Assembly: GCA_902628605.1 (NCBI GenBank)
Contig: CACONV010000002.1
Coordinates: 6,589-70,588 of the forward strand
Source: an uncultured Bacteroidota bacterium
GTDB lineage: Bacteria > Bacteroidota > Bacteroidia > Flavobacteriales > Flavobacteriaceae
Reading direction: 5' to 3'
DNA length: 64,000 nucleotides
The notes beneath the pieces are model-generated. The model saw only the letters and a list, made by a program, of their open reading frames with translations, was not told the origin of the DNA and searched no databases. The position numbers and the translations under genes are program-made. Every line of letters begins with the position of its first letter. Within the stretch, counting starts at the first letter, position 1. Shown in pieces: positions 48,970 to 56,771 of the stretch.

Positions 48970-50220
48970 CTAGATTGAATTGGTTCCTGCTTTTTCTGCG
49001 TAAGCTTGAACCTCTCTGAAGACACGTAATAAATTTCCACCCCAAATTTTTTCAATTTGCTCCTCATTGTAACCTCGCCTAACAAGCTCAACTGTAATAT
49101 TCTTTATTTCACTGACATCAAAAACACCGTCAATGCCACCACCTCCGTCAAAATCACAACCAATACCAACATGATCAATCCCAGCAATTTTGACTATATG
49201 ATCGATGTGATCAACCACGTGACCTACATTTGCTGATGGGTCAGGATATTGTTTGTTTATTAGATTTATTTTTTTTCTGTAATCATCACGCTCATCTACA
49301 TTCATTTCTGAAACTGCCTTCATATTTAATCGAAATGCTGCTAACGCTGAATCACGCTTTATATTCGGCTTAGCTTCACGCAAATAATTACTTAACATTG
49401 TTAATTGAACCACTCCCCTATTTTTTGCAATTAACTTCAGCATTTCATCTGTGAAATTACGCTTGTGATTAGTTACCGCCCTTGCATTTGAATGACTTGC
49501 AATTATAGGAGCTTTAGATATTTTTATGGCATCATAAAAAACACTATCATTCCCATGGGAAACATCGACCATTATTCCTAATCTGTTCATTTCGCCAATA
49601 ACCTTTGATCCTAAATCACTTATTCCATTATGTTCCATACCGTCAGGATCAGTGGCTGAATCAGCGAGATCATTGTTTGAAGAATGGACCAAGGTGATAT
49701 AACGCACACCTTTATTGAAATAAAGTTCAACATTTGATATATCGCTGCCTATTGGATATCCATTTTCAATCCCTATATAAATAGCATGTTTTCCTTCCTT
49801 TTCTAAAGCATATGCATCATCAGGATTTAACGCTAAACCAACTTTGTCAGAATTTCTATCAATAGACGTCGTTATTGAATCTATCATTTGCAAACAAAGG
49901 GATTTAGCTCTTCCATTACCATCGTCATCTCGTATGTCTTGAGCAACAAAAGCAGCAAAAAAGATAGCATCTAAATCGCCTTCTTTCATTCTCGGGTAAT
50001 CTACTTTAGAACCTGTTTTTTTTGGATCATGTCTGACCGCCATATCAAAACCCGGCTCAATCATTCTAAGTGGTGTATCCGCGTGGGTATCTAGCGTAAG
50101 AACCCTATTATGTATTTTGTGCGCGAGTTTAATTAACTCTTTTTCAGACTCATTTTTACTATCACTACATCCATTTGTAAGTAGCATAAAAATGACTATA
50201 ATTATAAATTTATTTCCCAA
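48970..50220 (-). CDS. M19 family membrane dipeptidase lipoprotein
   Basis: A 416-residue zinc dipeptidase. A lipobox (LLTNGC) directs it to a membrane surface. The metal-site motifs are TLDTHADTPLRM, YIGIENGYPIG, THE LVHSSNNDLADSA segment with its His, and the second half MVDVSHGNDSV, IIASHSNARAV and IDHVGIGCDFDGGGG. M19 enzymes accept dipeptides with D- or L-residues at the C-terminal position, so it could serve the peptide locus at 29-44 kb. It is divergent from the sugar transporter across 56 bases. Confidence 0.94.
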   Translation of the reverse strand: MGNKFIIIVIFMLLTNGCSDSKNESEKELIKLAHKIHNRVLTLDTHADTPLRMIEPGFDMAVRHDPKKTGSKVDYPRMKEGDLDAIFFAAFVAQDIRDDDGNGRAKSLCLQMIDSITTSIDRNSDKVGLALNPDDAYALEKEGKHAIYIGIENGYPIGSDISNVELYFNKGVRYITLVHSSNNDLADSATDPDGMEHNGISDLGSKVIGEMNRLGIMVDVSHGNDSVFYDAIKISKAPIIASHSNARAVTNHKRNFTDEMLKLIAKNRGVVQLTMLSNYLREAKPNIKRDSALAAFRLNMKAVSEMNVDERDDYRKKINLINKQYPDPSANVGHVVDHIDHIVKIAGIDHVGIGCDFDGGGGIDGVFDVSEIKNITVELVRRGYNEEQIEKIWGGNLLRVFREVQAYAEKAGTNSI

Positions 50221-50276
50221 TTTTTATTATTTCCGTCTAATTTACAAATAAATCGATTTCATTATACCTTTACAAT

Positions 50277-51611
50277 ATGTTTAATGCGACAAAAATTAAA
50301 AGAAGACTAAAATATTCATACATAGCCGCTTTCGCAGGTTTTTTGTTTGGATTCGATACCATTGTTATTTCTGGAGTAGATCAAAAGTTACAAGAACTAT
50401 GGGGTTCTACTGACTTATTCCACGGACTAGTAGTAGTAGGTATGGCTTTGTGGGGAACTGTAATTGGAGCTATTTTAGGAGGGTTACCAACAAGTTATTT
50501 TGGTCGGAAAAAAACTCTACTTTATATTGGTTACCTTTACTCAATATCCGCAATAGGTTCTGCAATATGTTCCGATCCAGTAACATTTGCATTTTTTAGA
50601 TTTATAGGAGGAGTAGGAATCGGAATTTCTACCATTGCTGCTCCGGCATATATATCAGAAATTTCGGCTTCTAATGAAAGGGGAAAACTTGTAGGATATT
50701 ATCAGCTTAACATTGTTGTAGGAATTCTCTTTGCTTTTGTGTCTAACTTTTTCTTAAAAGAATTAGGAGATAGTAGTTGGAGACTTATGGTTGGCATTGA
50801 AGCAATTCCAGCGATAATTTATACAATTATGATATTTTATATTTCTCAAAGTCCAAGATGGCTTTTTTTAAATGGGGATATTTTAAAATCTGAAAACATT
50901 TATGAAAAGTTATTTTCAACAAAGGAAAAGGAAATTTTTCTAAAAGAAATTTCTGGAACCAGAAACAAATTTCAAAAAAACGACAGCATTTTTAAAAATA
51001 AGTATAGATTTATCTTATATCTAGCTTTTATGATAGCTTTTTTTAATCAATTTTCTGGTATCAACGCCTTTTTATATTACTCACCAAGAATTTTTCAGGA
51101 AGGCGGGCTAGGAGAAAATTCTGCGTTTTTAAGCAGTATTGGAATTGGAATTACAAATTTAATATTTACTATCGTAGGTATTTCACTGATTGATAAAGTA
51201 GGGAGAAAGGTACTAATGATTATTGGATCTATAGGATACATAATTTCTCTTACTTTTATTTTTTTATCCTTTTTATTTTCTTGGGGTGGGATTATTCTCC
51301 CAATGGCGCTTTTTTTATTCATTGCTGCTCACGCGATTGGACAAGGAAGTGTTATTTGGGTTTATATCTCGGAAATATTCCCAAACCATATTAGAAGTAG
51401 CGGACAATCTTTTGGCACCTCCACACACTGGGTTTTAGCAGCTTTTATTCCTTCTATGATTCCATTTTTGTTTAGTAGTATAGGTGCATCCTATGTTTTT
51501 CTTATTTTCCTAATAATGATGATTTTTCAGTTAGTATTTGTTGTTTTTTCAATGCCAGAAACAAAAGGTAAATCCTTGGAAACCTTGTCAAATGAACTTA
51601 TAAAAAGATAA
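50277..51611 (+). CDS. Sugar porter family MFS transporter
   Basis: A 444-residue transporter with about 12 transmembrane helices. Sugar-porter signatures are FLFGFDTIVISG in helix 1, YFGRKKTL, the R-x-G-x-G loop in FIGGVGIGIST, SQSPRWLF (PESPR-like) after helix 6, NQFSGINAFLYY in helix 7, DKVGRKVL, and PETKGKSLE at the C-terminus. It imports a monosaccharide or small sugar with protons; fructose is likely because a PfkB kinase begins one base into its stop codon (TAATG). Confidence 0.95.
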   Translation: MFNATKIKRRLKYSYIAAFAGFLFGFDTIVISGVDQKLQELWGSTDLFHGLVVVGMALWGTVIGAILGGLPTSYFGRKKTLLYIGYLYSISAIGSAICSDPVTFAFFRFIGGVGIGISTIAAPAYISEISASNERGKLVGYYQLNIVVGILFAFVSNFFLKELGDSSWRLMVGIEAIPAIIYTIMIFYISQSPRWLFLNGDILKSENIYEKLFSTKEKEIFLKEISGTRNKFQKNDSIFKNKYRFILYLAFMIAFFNQFSGINAFLYYSPRIFQEGGLGENSAFLSSIGIGITNLIFTIVGISLIDKVGRKVLMIIGSIGYIISLTFIFLSFLFSWGGIILPMALFLFIAAHAIGQGSVIWVYISEIFPNHIRSSGQSFGTSTHWVLAAFIPSMIPFLFSSIGASYVFLIFLIMMIFQLVFVVFSMPETKGKSLETLSNELIKR

Positions 51612-52495
51612 TGTCTAAAGTAGTTAGTTTCGGTGAGGTTTTATGGGATAAATTGCCATCCGAAAAAGTACCAGGTGGTGCCCCTTTAAATTTCGGGTAT
51701 AGATTGAATTCCTTTGAGAAATCCATATCAATTATTAGCAAAGTTGGGGATGATGCATTAGGAAAGAAGCTTACAGAATTTTTAAATAAAAACGGTCTAG
51801 ATACTGAACATCTCCAAATATCAAAAATTTACAAAACTGGAGAAGTTAATGTTTCAATTGATAAAAACGGAATTGCAGATTACGATATACTAAATCCTGT
51901 TGCCTGGGACGATATATCTCTAAATTCAAAAAATATTGACTTGACTAAAAACTCTTCAATATTTGTATTTGGTAGTTTAATATGCAGAAATGTAACATCT
52001 AGAGAAACTCTTAAGAAACTTTTAAAAATAGCGCCCTTTAAATTATTCGATGTAAATTTAAGATTTCCATATTACGACTTGAACTTAATAAAAGAATTGA
52101 TGATGTGCTCAGATTTTATAAAATTCAACCACGAGGAAATCACGGAAATTTCTTTGATATACAATAAGAAAAAAACATCTTTAGAAAACATGATTAAGAC
52201 AATTTCAGAGAAAACCAAGACCTATGATATTTGTGTTACTATGGGTGAAAAAGGTGCGTGTTATTATACCAACAATACTTTTTACTTTCAAGACGGATTT
52301 AAAATAAATGTATCTGATACTGTTGGTGCTGGGGATTCTTTTCTAGCGACCCTAGTAGAAGGAATTTTAAATAAAACGAAACCTCAGCAAATTTTAAAAA
52401 AGGCATGTGCAGTTGCTGCACTAGTTGCTTCTAAAAGAGGAGCAACAACCAAAGTTTCTTTGACTGAAATTAATAATTTAACAGGCAATAAATAA
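51611..52495 (+). CDS. PfkB family carbohydrate kinase (probable fructokinase)
   Basis: A 294-residue ribokinase-fold sugar kinase. The N-terminal glycine pair is in VPGGAPLNFGYRL, and the C-terminal PfkB signature, DTVGAGDSFLATL, holds the catalytic Asp. The size and the MPGGAPLN-like start resemble fructokinases. Its ATG overlaps the transporter stop, so uptake and phosphorylation are coupled. Substrate remains inferred. Confidence 0.92.
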   Translation: MSKVVSFGEVLWDKLPSEKVPGGAPLNFGYRLNSFEKSISIISKVGDDALGKKLTEFLNKNGLDTEHLQISKIYKTGEVNVSIDKNGIADYDILNPVAWDDISLNSKNIDLTKNSSIFVFGSLICRNVTSRETLKKLLKIAPFKLFDVNLRFPYYDLNLIKELMMCSDFIKFNHEEITEISLIYNKKKTSLENMIKTISEKTKTYDICVTMGEKGACYYTNNTFYFQDGFKINVSDTVGAGDSFLATLVEGILNKTKPQQILKKACAVAALVASKRGATTKVSLTEINNLTGNK

Positions 52496-52538
52496 ATTTT
52501 TAATTGGTTAGGTAAATTTTATAATTTTAAATGATTTT

Positions 52539-53585
52539 ATGAGAAGTGAAGCTTTTGAACATATCTTTTTTGTTTTAGACCCTAGCAAAACTCTGAGGAA
52601 CATTTATTTTGCAATATTCTTTTTTTTAATTGTAAGTTGCTCCAAGGATTCTGAAGATAAAACTGTTGTAATCCCTGAAATAACTTATAATTATTTTTTT
52701 GAAAGGGTTCAATCAAAATATCAATTCACTTTGAATGATAGAAAGTTAATTATAAATTTTAATCTAAATGATTTATCGTTAAGTATACAGAAGAATAAAT
52801 ATAGTAAGATAAATTGCTGGCAAACAGAAATAATAAACCTTAGAGAAGATTTTAGATTATTACAAAATAATGGTGAGGGATACTCTTTTAAAACAGATTG
52901 GATTGAAGATTACAAAAAAAAAGGAATTATTGAGTATTATCTTTTTTTCGAAAAAAACAATTTGTTTCTAACCAAAAAAAATATTTATGCTAATCCCGAT
53001 TTAGAAGAAAAAGAATCCACATCTCTTGGTTTAATTTTTGATTCATTTGAAGTTGAATCTTGTCCTGAAGACGTAGACTACAGAATTGACCCTAACTATG
53101 AGGACTTGGATTTACTTGACCCAAACGATTATGCTGTTGCTTTTTTTAGAGATGCATCTGATTTAGATGTGCAAATTGATTACAATGAAATGATTATTTC
53201 TGTTATTAACGATGATGTATGGGAAAGAGGAAGCGCAATAGGTGTTGCAAAGAGAGTTTGCGATGATGATATCATTATAGAGTTAAAAGAAAGCTATTGG
53301 AATCAAGAGTCTGTTATGAGAAGGTTTGACTTAATGTATCATGAATTAGGTCATGATGCATTAAATTTAAGACACGTTTGCAACAGATACGACATTATGT
53401 ATACTTCCAACAGTGAGTTTAATGAAAGCTGTAGAGAAAATCTAAATTTAGTTGTTCCGGACTCATTAGATCCCCAAAAATATTATGGCTTTAAGAAAGC
53501 TGCAAGTAGGATGTTTTTAGGTGTAAATCAAATAAACTTTGCCTGCTCAGCAGATAAAAAAAGATCTAACATTATAGTAGACTAA
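52539..53585 (+). CDS. Metzincin-like zinc metalloprotease lipoprotein
   Basis: A 348-residue protein I do not place in a named family. The N-terminus is long, with a hydrophobic stretch and a lipobox (FLIVSC, about residue 34). The first half is beta-rich and acidic. The second half has a zinc motif YHELGHDALNLRHVC: HExxH at residues 268-272, with another His at 279, followed by RYDIMYTS, which looks like a metzincin Met-turn. The spacing to the third His is one longer than in classic metzincins. A protease role at the cell surface is inferred. It precedes the eight-cysteine gene by 102 bases. Confidence 0.75.
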   Translation: MRSEAFEHIFFVLDPSKTLRNIYFAIFFFLIVSCSKDSEDKTVVIPEITYNYFFERVQSKYQFTLNDRKLIINFNLNDLSLSIQKNKYSKINCWQTEIINLREDFRLLQNNGEGYSFKTDWIEDYKKKGIIEYYLFFEKNNLFLTKKNIYANPDLEEKESTSLGLIFDSFEVESCPEDVDYRIDPNYEDLDLLDPNDYAVAFFRDASDLDVQIDYNEMIISVINDDVWERGSAIGVAKRVCDDDIIIELKESYWNQESVMRRFDLMYHELGHDALNLRHVCNRYDIMYTSNSEFNESCRENLNLVVPDSLDPQKYYGFKKAASRMFLGVNQINFACSADKKRSNIIVD

Positions 53586-53608
53586 AAATACTTTGTTTTT
53601 AATTAATC

Positions 53609-53645
53609 TAAATATAAATAACTGAAATACAGCTATTTATATTTA
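53609..53645 (+). repeat. AT-rich inverted repeat before the eight-cysteine gene
   Basis: TAAATATAAATA (53609-53620) and TATTTATATTTA (53634-53645) are perfect 12-base inverted arms around a 13-base centre that itself holds CTG/CAG. It overlaps a degenerate copy of the Fur-like box (53633-53655). It may be an operator, or a weak terminator of the upstream gene. Confidence 0.6.
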
Positions 53646-53655
53646 TTCTAAACAT
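53633..53655 (+). promoter_or_regulatory. Degenerate third copy of the Fur-like box
   Basis: Aligned without gaps to the perfect palindrome at 54065-54087, 17 of 23 positions agree, with the right arm ATTCTAAA intact. It lies 33 bases before the eight-cysteine gene. I infer that this gene belongs to the same regulon as the DUF4856 operon; support is moderate. Confidence 0.4.
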
Positions 53656-53687
53656 TTTTAATATTAGTTTTATATAAAATTAAAATT

Positions 53688-53918
53688 ATGGAAATCAAAA
53701 CGATAGTATCATGTTTAAATTGCGAGAATATTACTTCTACATTTGATTGTACGAAGCATGACATTAAGGTAGACGTAGATAAAGTATGTTCAGATCACAT
53801 TTTTAAACAAGCTTTAACAAAAACTTCAAATTGTTCTAACTGCAAGAACTTTAACACTAAAAGCTGTCCTAATCCTACTTTGGCTGCAGAAGGAATGTTG
53901 TGTTTTTCCTGGAGATAA
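53688..53918 (+). CDS. Small eight-cysteine protein with duplicated four-Cys module
   Basis: A 76-residue protein with Cys at 9, 12, 21, 34, 49, 52, 60 and 72. These form two tandem modules: CxxC-x8-C-x12-C and CxxC-x7-C-x11-C. The spacing suggests two zinc or iron-sulfur sites. There is no signal peptide, so it is probably cytoplasmic. Similar small Cys-rich proteins occur in Flavobacteriia, but I know no function. It lies before an iron-type operon and has a degenerate Fur-like box upstream, so an iron-responsive role is the best guess. Confidence 0.7.
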   Translation: MEIKTIVSCLNCENITSTFDCTKHDIKVDVDKVCSDHIFKQALTKTSNCSNCKNFNTKSCPNPTLAAEGMLCFSWR

Positions 53919-54017
53919 AAACATTTTATTTTATTACCTTACAAGTCCAAAGCTTTAATAAGGGTATCTCTGTTTTTTCTATTTTTTATAATTGGTCAAA
54001 TAAATTCGAAATAGTTT

Positions 54018-54030
54018 GGGGGATACCCCC
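54018..54030 (+). other. Short G5-C5 hairpin in the intergenic region
   Basis: GGGGG (54018-54022) and CCCCC (54026-54030) enclose ATA, a very GC-rich stem in AT-rich DNA, followed by TTTATC. It may terminate the eight-cysteine transcript. GGGTATC at 53962-53968 can pair with GATACCC at 54022-54028 as an alternative structure. Confidence 0.35.
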
Positions 54031-54064
54031 TTTATCATAGTTTCTTATCTAGTATAATTTTTTA

Positions 54065-54087
54065 TTATTTAGAATAATTCTAAATAA
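54065..54087 (+). promoter_or_regulatory. Perfect 23-bp palindrome of Fur-box type
   Basis: TTATTTAGAAT and ATTCTAAATAA are perfect inverted arms around one A; the pairing extends one further base on each side (54064, 54088). The core TAGAATAATTCTA follows the 7-1-7 form of Fur boxes and resembles boxes before iron-uptake genes in Bacteroidota. It is 70 bases before the DUF4856 gene. Confidence 0.65.
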
Positions 54088-54093
54088 TTTGCT

Positions 54094-54111
54094 TTGTAAA
54101 ATATTTTACAA
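54094..54111 (+). promoter_or_regulatory. 18-bp perfect palindrome between the two Fur-like boxes
   Basis: TTGTAAAAT and ATTTTACAA are continuous perfect inverted halves with no spacer. It lies between the boxes at 54065-54087 and 54128-54150 and may be a second operator or part of the promoter. Confidence 0.4.
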
Positions 54112-54127
54112 TATATTCGTTGCGAAA

Positions 54128-54150
54128 TTATTTAGACTAATTATAAATAA
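54128..54150 (+). promoter_or_regulatory. Second Fur-like box next to the DUF4856 start
   Basis: It is identical to the perfect palindrome at 54065-54087 at 21 of 23 positions; the two differences are at symmetric positions (10 and 16 of 23). It ends 6 bases before the ATG, where a bound repressor would block transcription or translation start. Confidence 0.6.
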
Positions 54151-54156
54151 CATAAT

Positions 54157-55404
54157 ATGAGAAACATGATAGTATTGCTAGTTTCCTCCTTAACGTTTTT
54201 AAATTGTACAAAAACAGAGGAGGTTGTAGTAAAAGAATACGTTGACTTTCCAGTGGAAGTCGAGGTAGAAAAAATAGTTACAAATACAGTTACTGAAACT
54301 GTAAATGTACTCTTCCCACCAGAAGATTATGGTTTTACCAGAAAAGGTAAATCAACTGTATTTTATACGGGACAGACAACAAGATTAGAGCAGGCTACTG
54401 AGTTAAAAACAGATATGAATGATGCAGCAAGCACCAAAACTCTACTTGACAATATGTTTAACAATGGTACTGGTTTTACAGATTCTTCTTTAGATGGATC
54501 AAAAAAATGTGGTAATAAAACAGCTGCTTCTCCAATAGCATCGGCTACGGTAAAACCGATTTTTGACACATGGATAACTGAGTTCGCTGAAGTAGTTGCT
54601 CCAGCCGTCAACAGCGGTACTACAGCTTCCGCTGGAGTTGCTGGATCTTACACTGAATCTGACGGATCAAGAACTGTCAAAATAAACGGTAAAGGTTTTG
54701 AATTCAATCAGCTTTTTTCAAAAGGTTTAATTGGCGCTCTTCAAATTGATCAAATTATTAACCAATATTTATCTGTTGGAAAACTAGACAGTGGAACCGC
54801 TAGAGAAGATAATGATAACGGAGTGTATGGATATGCTCTTCCAGGTGAAACGGAACTAACAATCACTAAAATGGAACATTACTGGGATGAGGGCTTTGGA
54901 TATCTTCAAGGACTAGATAATCAATTTGTTCCTGGTTTAGCTGATGGTGGAGACAGAGCTCACTTAAACTATTATCTTAATAAAATTAATAGTCAAGGGA
55001 ACGAGGACGGTATTACCAAAAAAATCTATGACGCATTTACTCTTGGTAGAGCTGCTATTGTGGCAAAAGATTACGATGAAAGAGACAAACAAGCTGCAAT
55101 TGTAGCTGCTGAACTTTCTAAAGTAATTGGGTATAAAGCATTCTACTATATTGAAAAAGGTTCAACGAGTATTGCTGCTGGTAAGTGGGCTGCTGCCCAC
55201 CACGCACTCTCAGAGGCTTATGGATTTATTTTAGGTATGCAATTTACCAAAGCTGCCGATGGTGAGCCATATATGACAAATGCTGAAGTTAATACAATGC
55301 TTGATGCACTTGCAGCTGGAAATGGTTTCTGGGATAGAACTCCTGCGGAACTAGACGACATGGCAGCTCAACTTAAAGCAGCAACTGGTTTAAGTTCTCC
55401 ATAA
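54157..55404 (+). CDS. DUF4856 lipoprotein
   Basis: A 415-residue lipoprotein (lipobox FLNC at residue 17). After a Glu/Val-rich linker the DUF4856 domain begins with YGFTRKGKSTVFYTGQTTRL, with later conserved EHYWDEGFGYLQG and ALSEAYGFILGMQFT. The helical pattern and the EHYWDEGFGY region resemble imelysin-type iron-regulated proteins, but the biochemical role is unknown to me. It is first in the cluster, directly behind two Fur-like boxes, and is followed by a hairpin and the imelysin gene. Confidence 0.92.
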   Translation: MRNMIVLLVSSLTFLNCTKTEEVVVKEYVDFPVEVEVEKIVTNTVTETVNVLFPPEDYGFTRKGKSTVFYTGQTTRLEQATELKTDMNDAASTKTLLDNMFNNGTGFTDSSLDGSKKCGNKTAASPIASATVKPIFDTWITEFAEVVAPAVNSGTTASAGVAGSYTESDGSRTVKINGKGFEFNQLFSKGLIGALQIDQIINQYLSVGKLDSGTAREDNDNGVYGYALPGETELTITKMEHYWDEGFGYLQGLDNQFVPGLADGGDRAHLNYYLNKINSQGNEDGITKKIYDAFTLGRAAIVAKDYDERDKQAAIVAAELSKVIGYKAFYYIEKGSTSIAAGKWAAAHHALSEAYGFILGMQFTKAADGEPYMTNAEVNTMLDALAAGNGFWDRTPAELDDMAAQLKAATGLSSP

Positions 55405-55489
55405 AAATTAAAATTAACTGTGTTTTTTAAAACTCTATATTCTAACTATAAACAAATCCTTTTATTGCGCAGTTTAATTTTAGAAGACG

Positions 55490-55516
55490 ATCGGTGGGCC
55501 ATCTTTACCCACCGAT
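55490..55516 (+). terminator. Hairpin between DUF4856 and imelysin genes
   Basis: ATCGGTGGG (55490-55498) and CCCACCGAT (55508-55516) form a 9-bp GC-rich stem with a 9-base loop, followed by TGTTTATTAT. It could end part of the transcripts, giving more DUF4856 than downstream products, or protect the 3' end of that message. Confidence 0.6.
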
Positions 55517-55548
55517 TGTTTATTATATAAAAATTTAAAAGTAAAGAA

Positions 55549-56745
55549 ATGAGATTAAGATTTTTTTTAAAAATAACATTGATACTGCTCTTTATAAACT
55601 GTTCTGGGAGTGATAGCAGTGAGAGCACTTCAACTAATTCGCCAGTAATAATAAATAACAATACTTCATCAACTACTTCAAGTTCAACAACCAGTTCGGA
55701 AACTACTTCAACAACTCCGGCAGAATTTGACAGAGGAGCCATGCTTGCATTTTGGGCAGATAAAATTATTATCCCTTCATTAGAAAGTTTTAATGAAAGT
55801 TTATTTCAACTTTTGGAAGCTACGAATTCATTTATTGATAATCCAGACCAAGAAAAATTATCCCAACTTAGAGAAAAATGGCTCATAGCGTATAAATCTT
55901 GGCAGTTTGTCGAAATGTTTGATATTGGCAAAGCTGAAGAAATTTATTTTAAAAACAGATTAAATTTATATCCTGCAAATAAAGATAGAATTGACTCTAA
56001 TATAGATAGCGGTTCTTATGATCTTGACAAAGCAGAAAATTTTACCTCTCAAGGATTTGCAGCAATTGATTATTTATTATTTGGCATAGGGGAAAATGAA
56101 GATAGTATAGTTTCTAAATATTTAATTTCTGAAAGTCCTCATTCAAAATACCTAAAAGACGTAGTTTCTAAAGCTGTAGAATTAACAAATATTGTAAAAG
56201 TAGATTGGGAAGAAGGTTATAGGAATACTTTCGTTGAGTTAACCGATAACACAGCTACCTCAAGTATAAATAAACTAACAAATGATTTTATTTTCTACTA
56301 TGAGAAGGGATTTAGAGCTAACAAAATAGGTATACCTGCTGGTGTATTTTCCGGTTCTCCACTTCCAGATAGAGTTGAGGCATATTATGGAAGAGTATAT
56401 TCTAGAGCCTTGGCAATCGAAGCCGCTAATGCTGTTGACAATTTTTTCAATGGCAGGTCGTATAGTGACAATGAAGATATTGGATTAAGCCTAAAATCAT
56501 ATTTAGACTTTGTTGAAGGAGACAGCGTTTCCAGTAAATTAAGTGATGAGATTGATGCTCAGATCGCAGCTTCAATTGAAAGTATCGGTTCTTTAAAAGA
56601 AAATTTTGTTGATCAAGTAAATGAAAATAACATCGAAATGCTAAAAACATATGATGTCATCCAAGCAGGAGTTGTTATGCTCAAAGTCGATATGCTTCAA
56701 AAATTAAATATTAGTGTTGACTACGTTGATGCAGATGGAGATTGA
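55549..56745 (+). CDS. Imelysin family lipoprotein
   Basis: A 398-residue lipoprotein (lipobox FINC at residue 20) with a Ser/Thr-rich linker of about 40 residues before the helical imelysin (peptidase M75-like, IrpA-type) domain. The family marks are FTSQGFAAIDYLLFG and the WxxVEMFDIG region (KSWQFVEMFDIGKAEE). Imelysin-like proteins are tied to iron uptake and are surface or periplasmic; protease activity is doubtful for many. It follows the DUF4856 gene on the same strand. Confidence 0.92.
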   Translation: MRLRFFLKITLILLFINCSGSDSSESTSTNSPVIINNNTSSTTSSSTTSSETTSTTPAEFDRGAMLAFWADKIIIPSLESFNESLFQLLEATNSFIDNPDQEKLSQLREKWLIAYKSWQFVEMFDIGKAEEIYFKNRLNLYPANKDRIDSNIDSGSYDLDKAENFTSQGFAAIDYLLFGIGENEDSIVSKYLISESPHSKYLKDVVSKAVELTNIVKVDWEEGYRNTFVELTDNTATSSINKLTNDFIFYYEKGFRANKIGIPAGVFSGSPLPDRVEAYYGRVYSRALAIEAANAVDNFFNGRSYSDNEDIGLSLKSYLDFVEGDSVSSKLSDEIDAQIAASIESIGSLKENFVDQVNENNIEMLKTYDVIQAGVVMLKVDMLQKLNISVDYVDADGD

Positions 56746-56771
56746 TTTAATGATGAAAAATATTTTTAATC

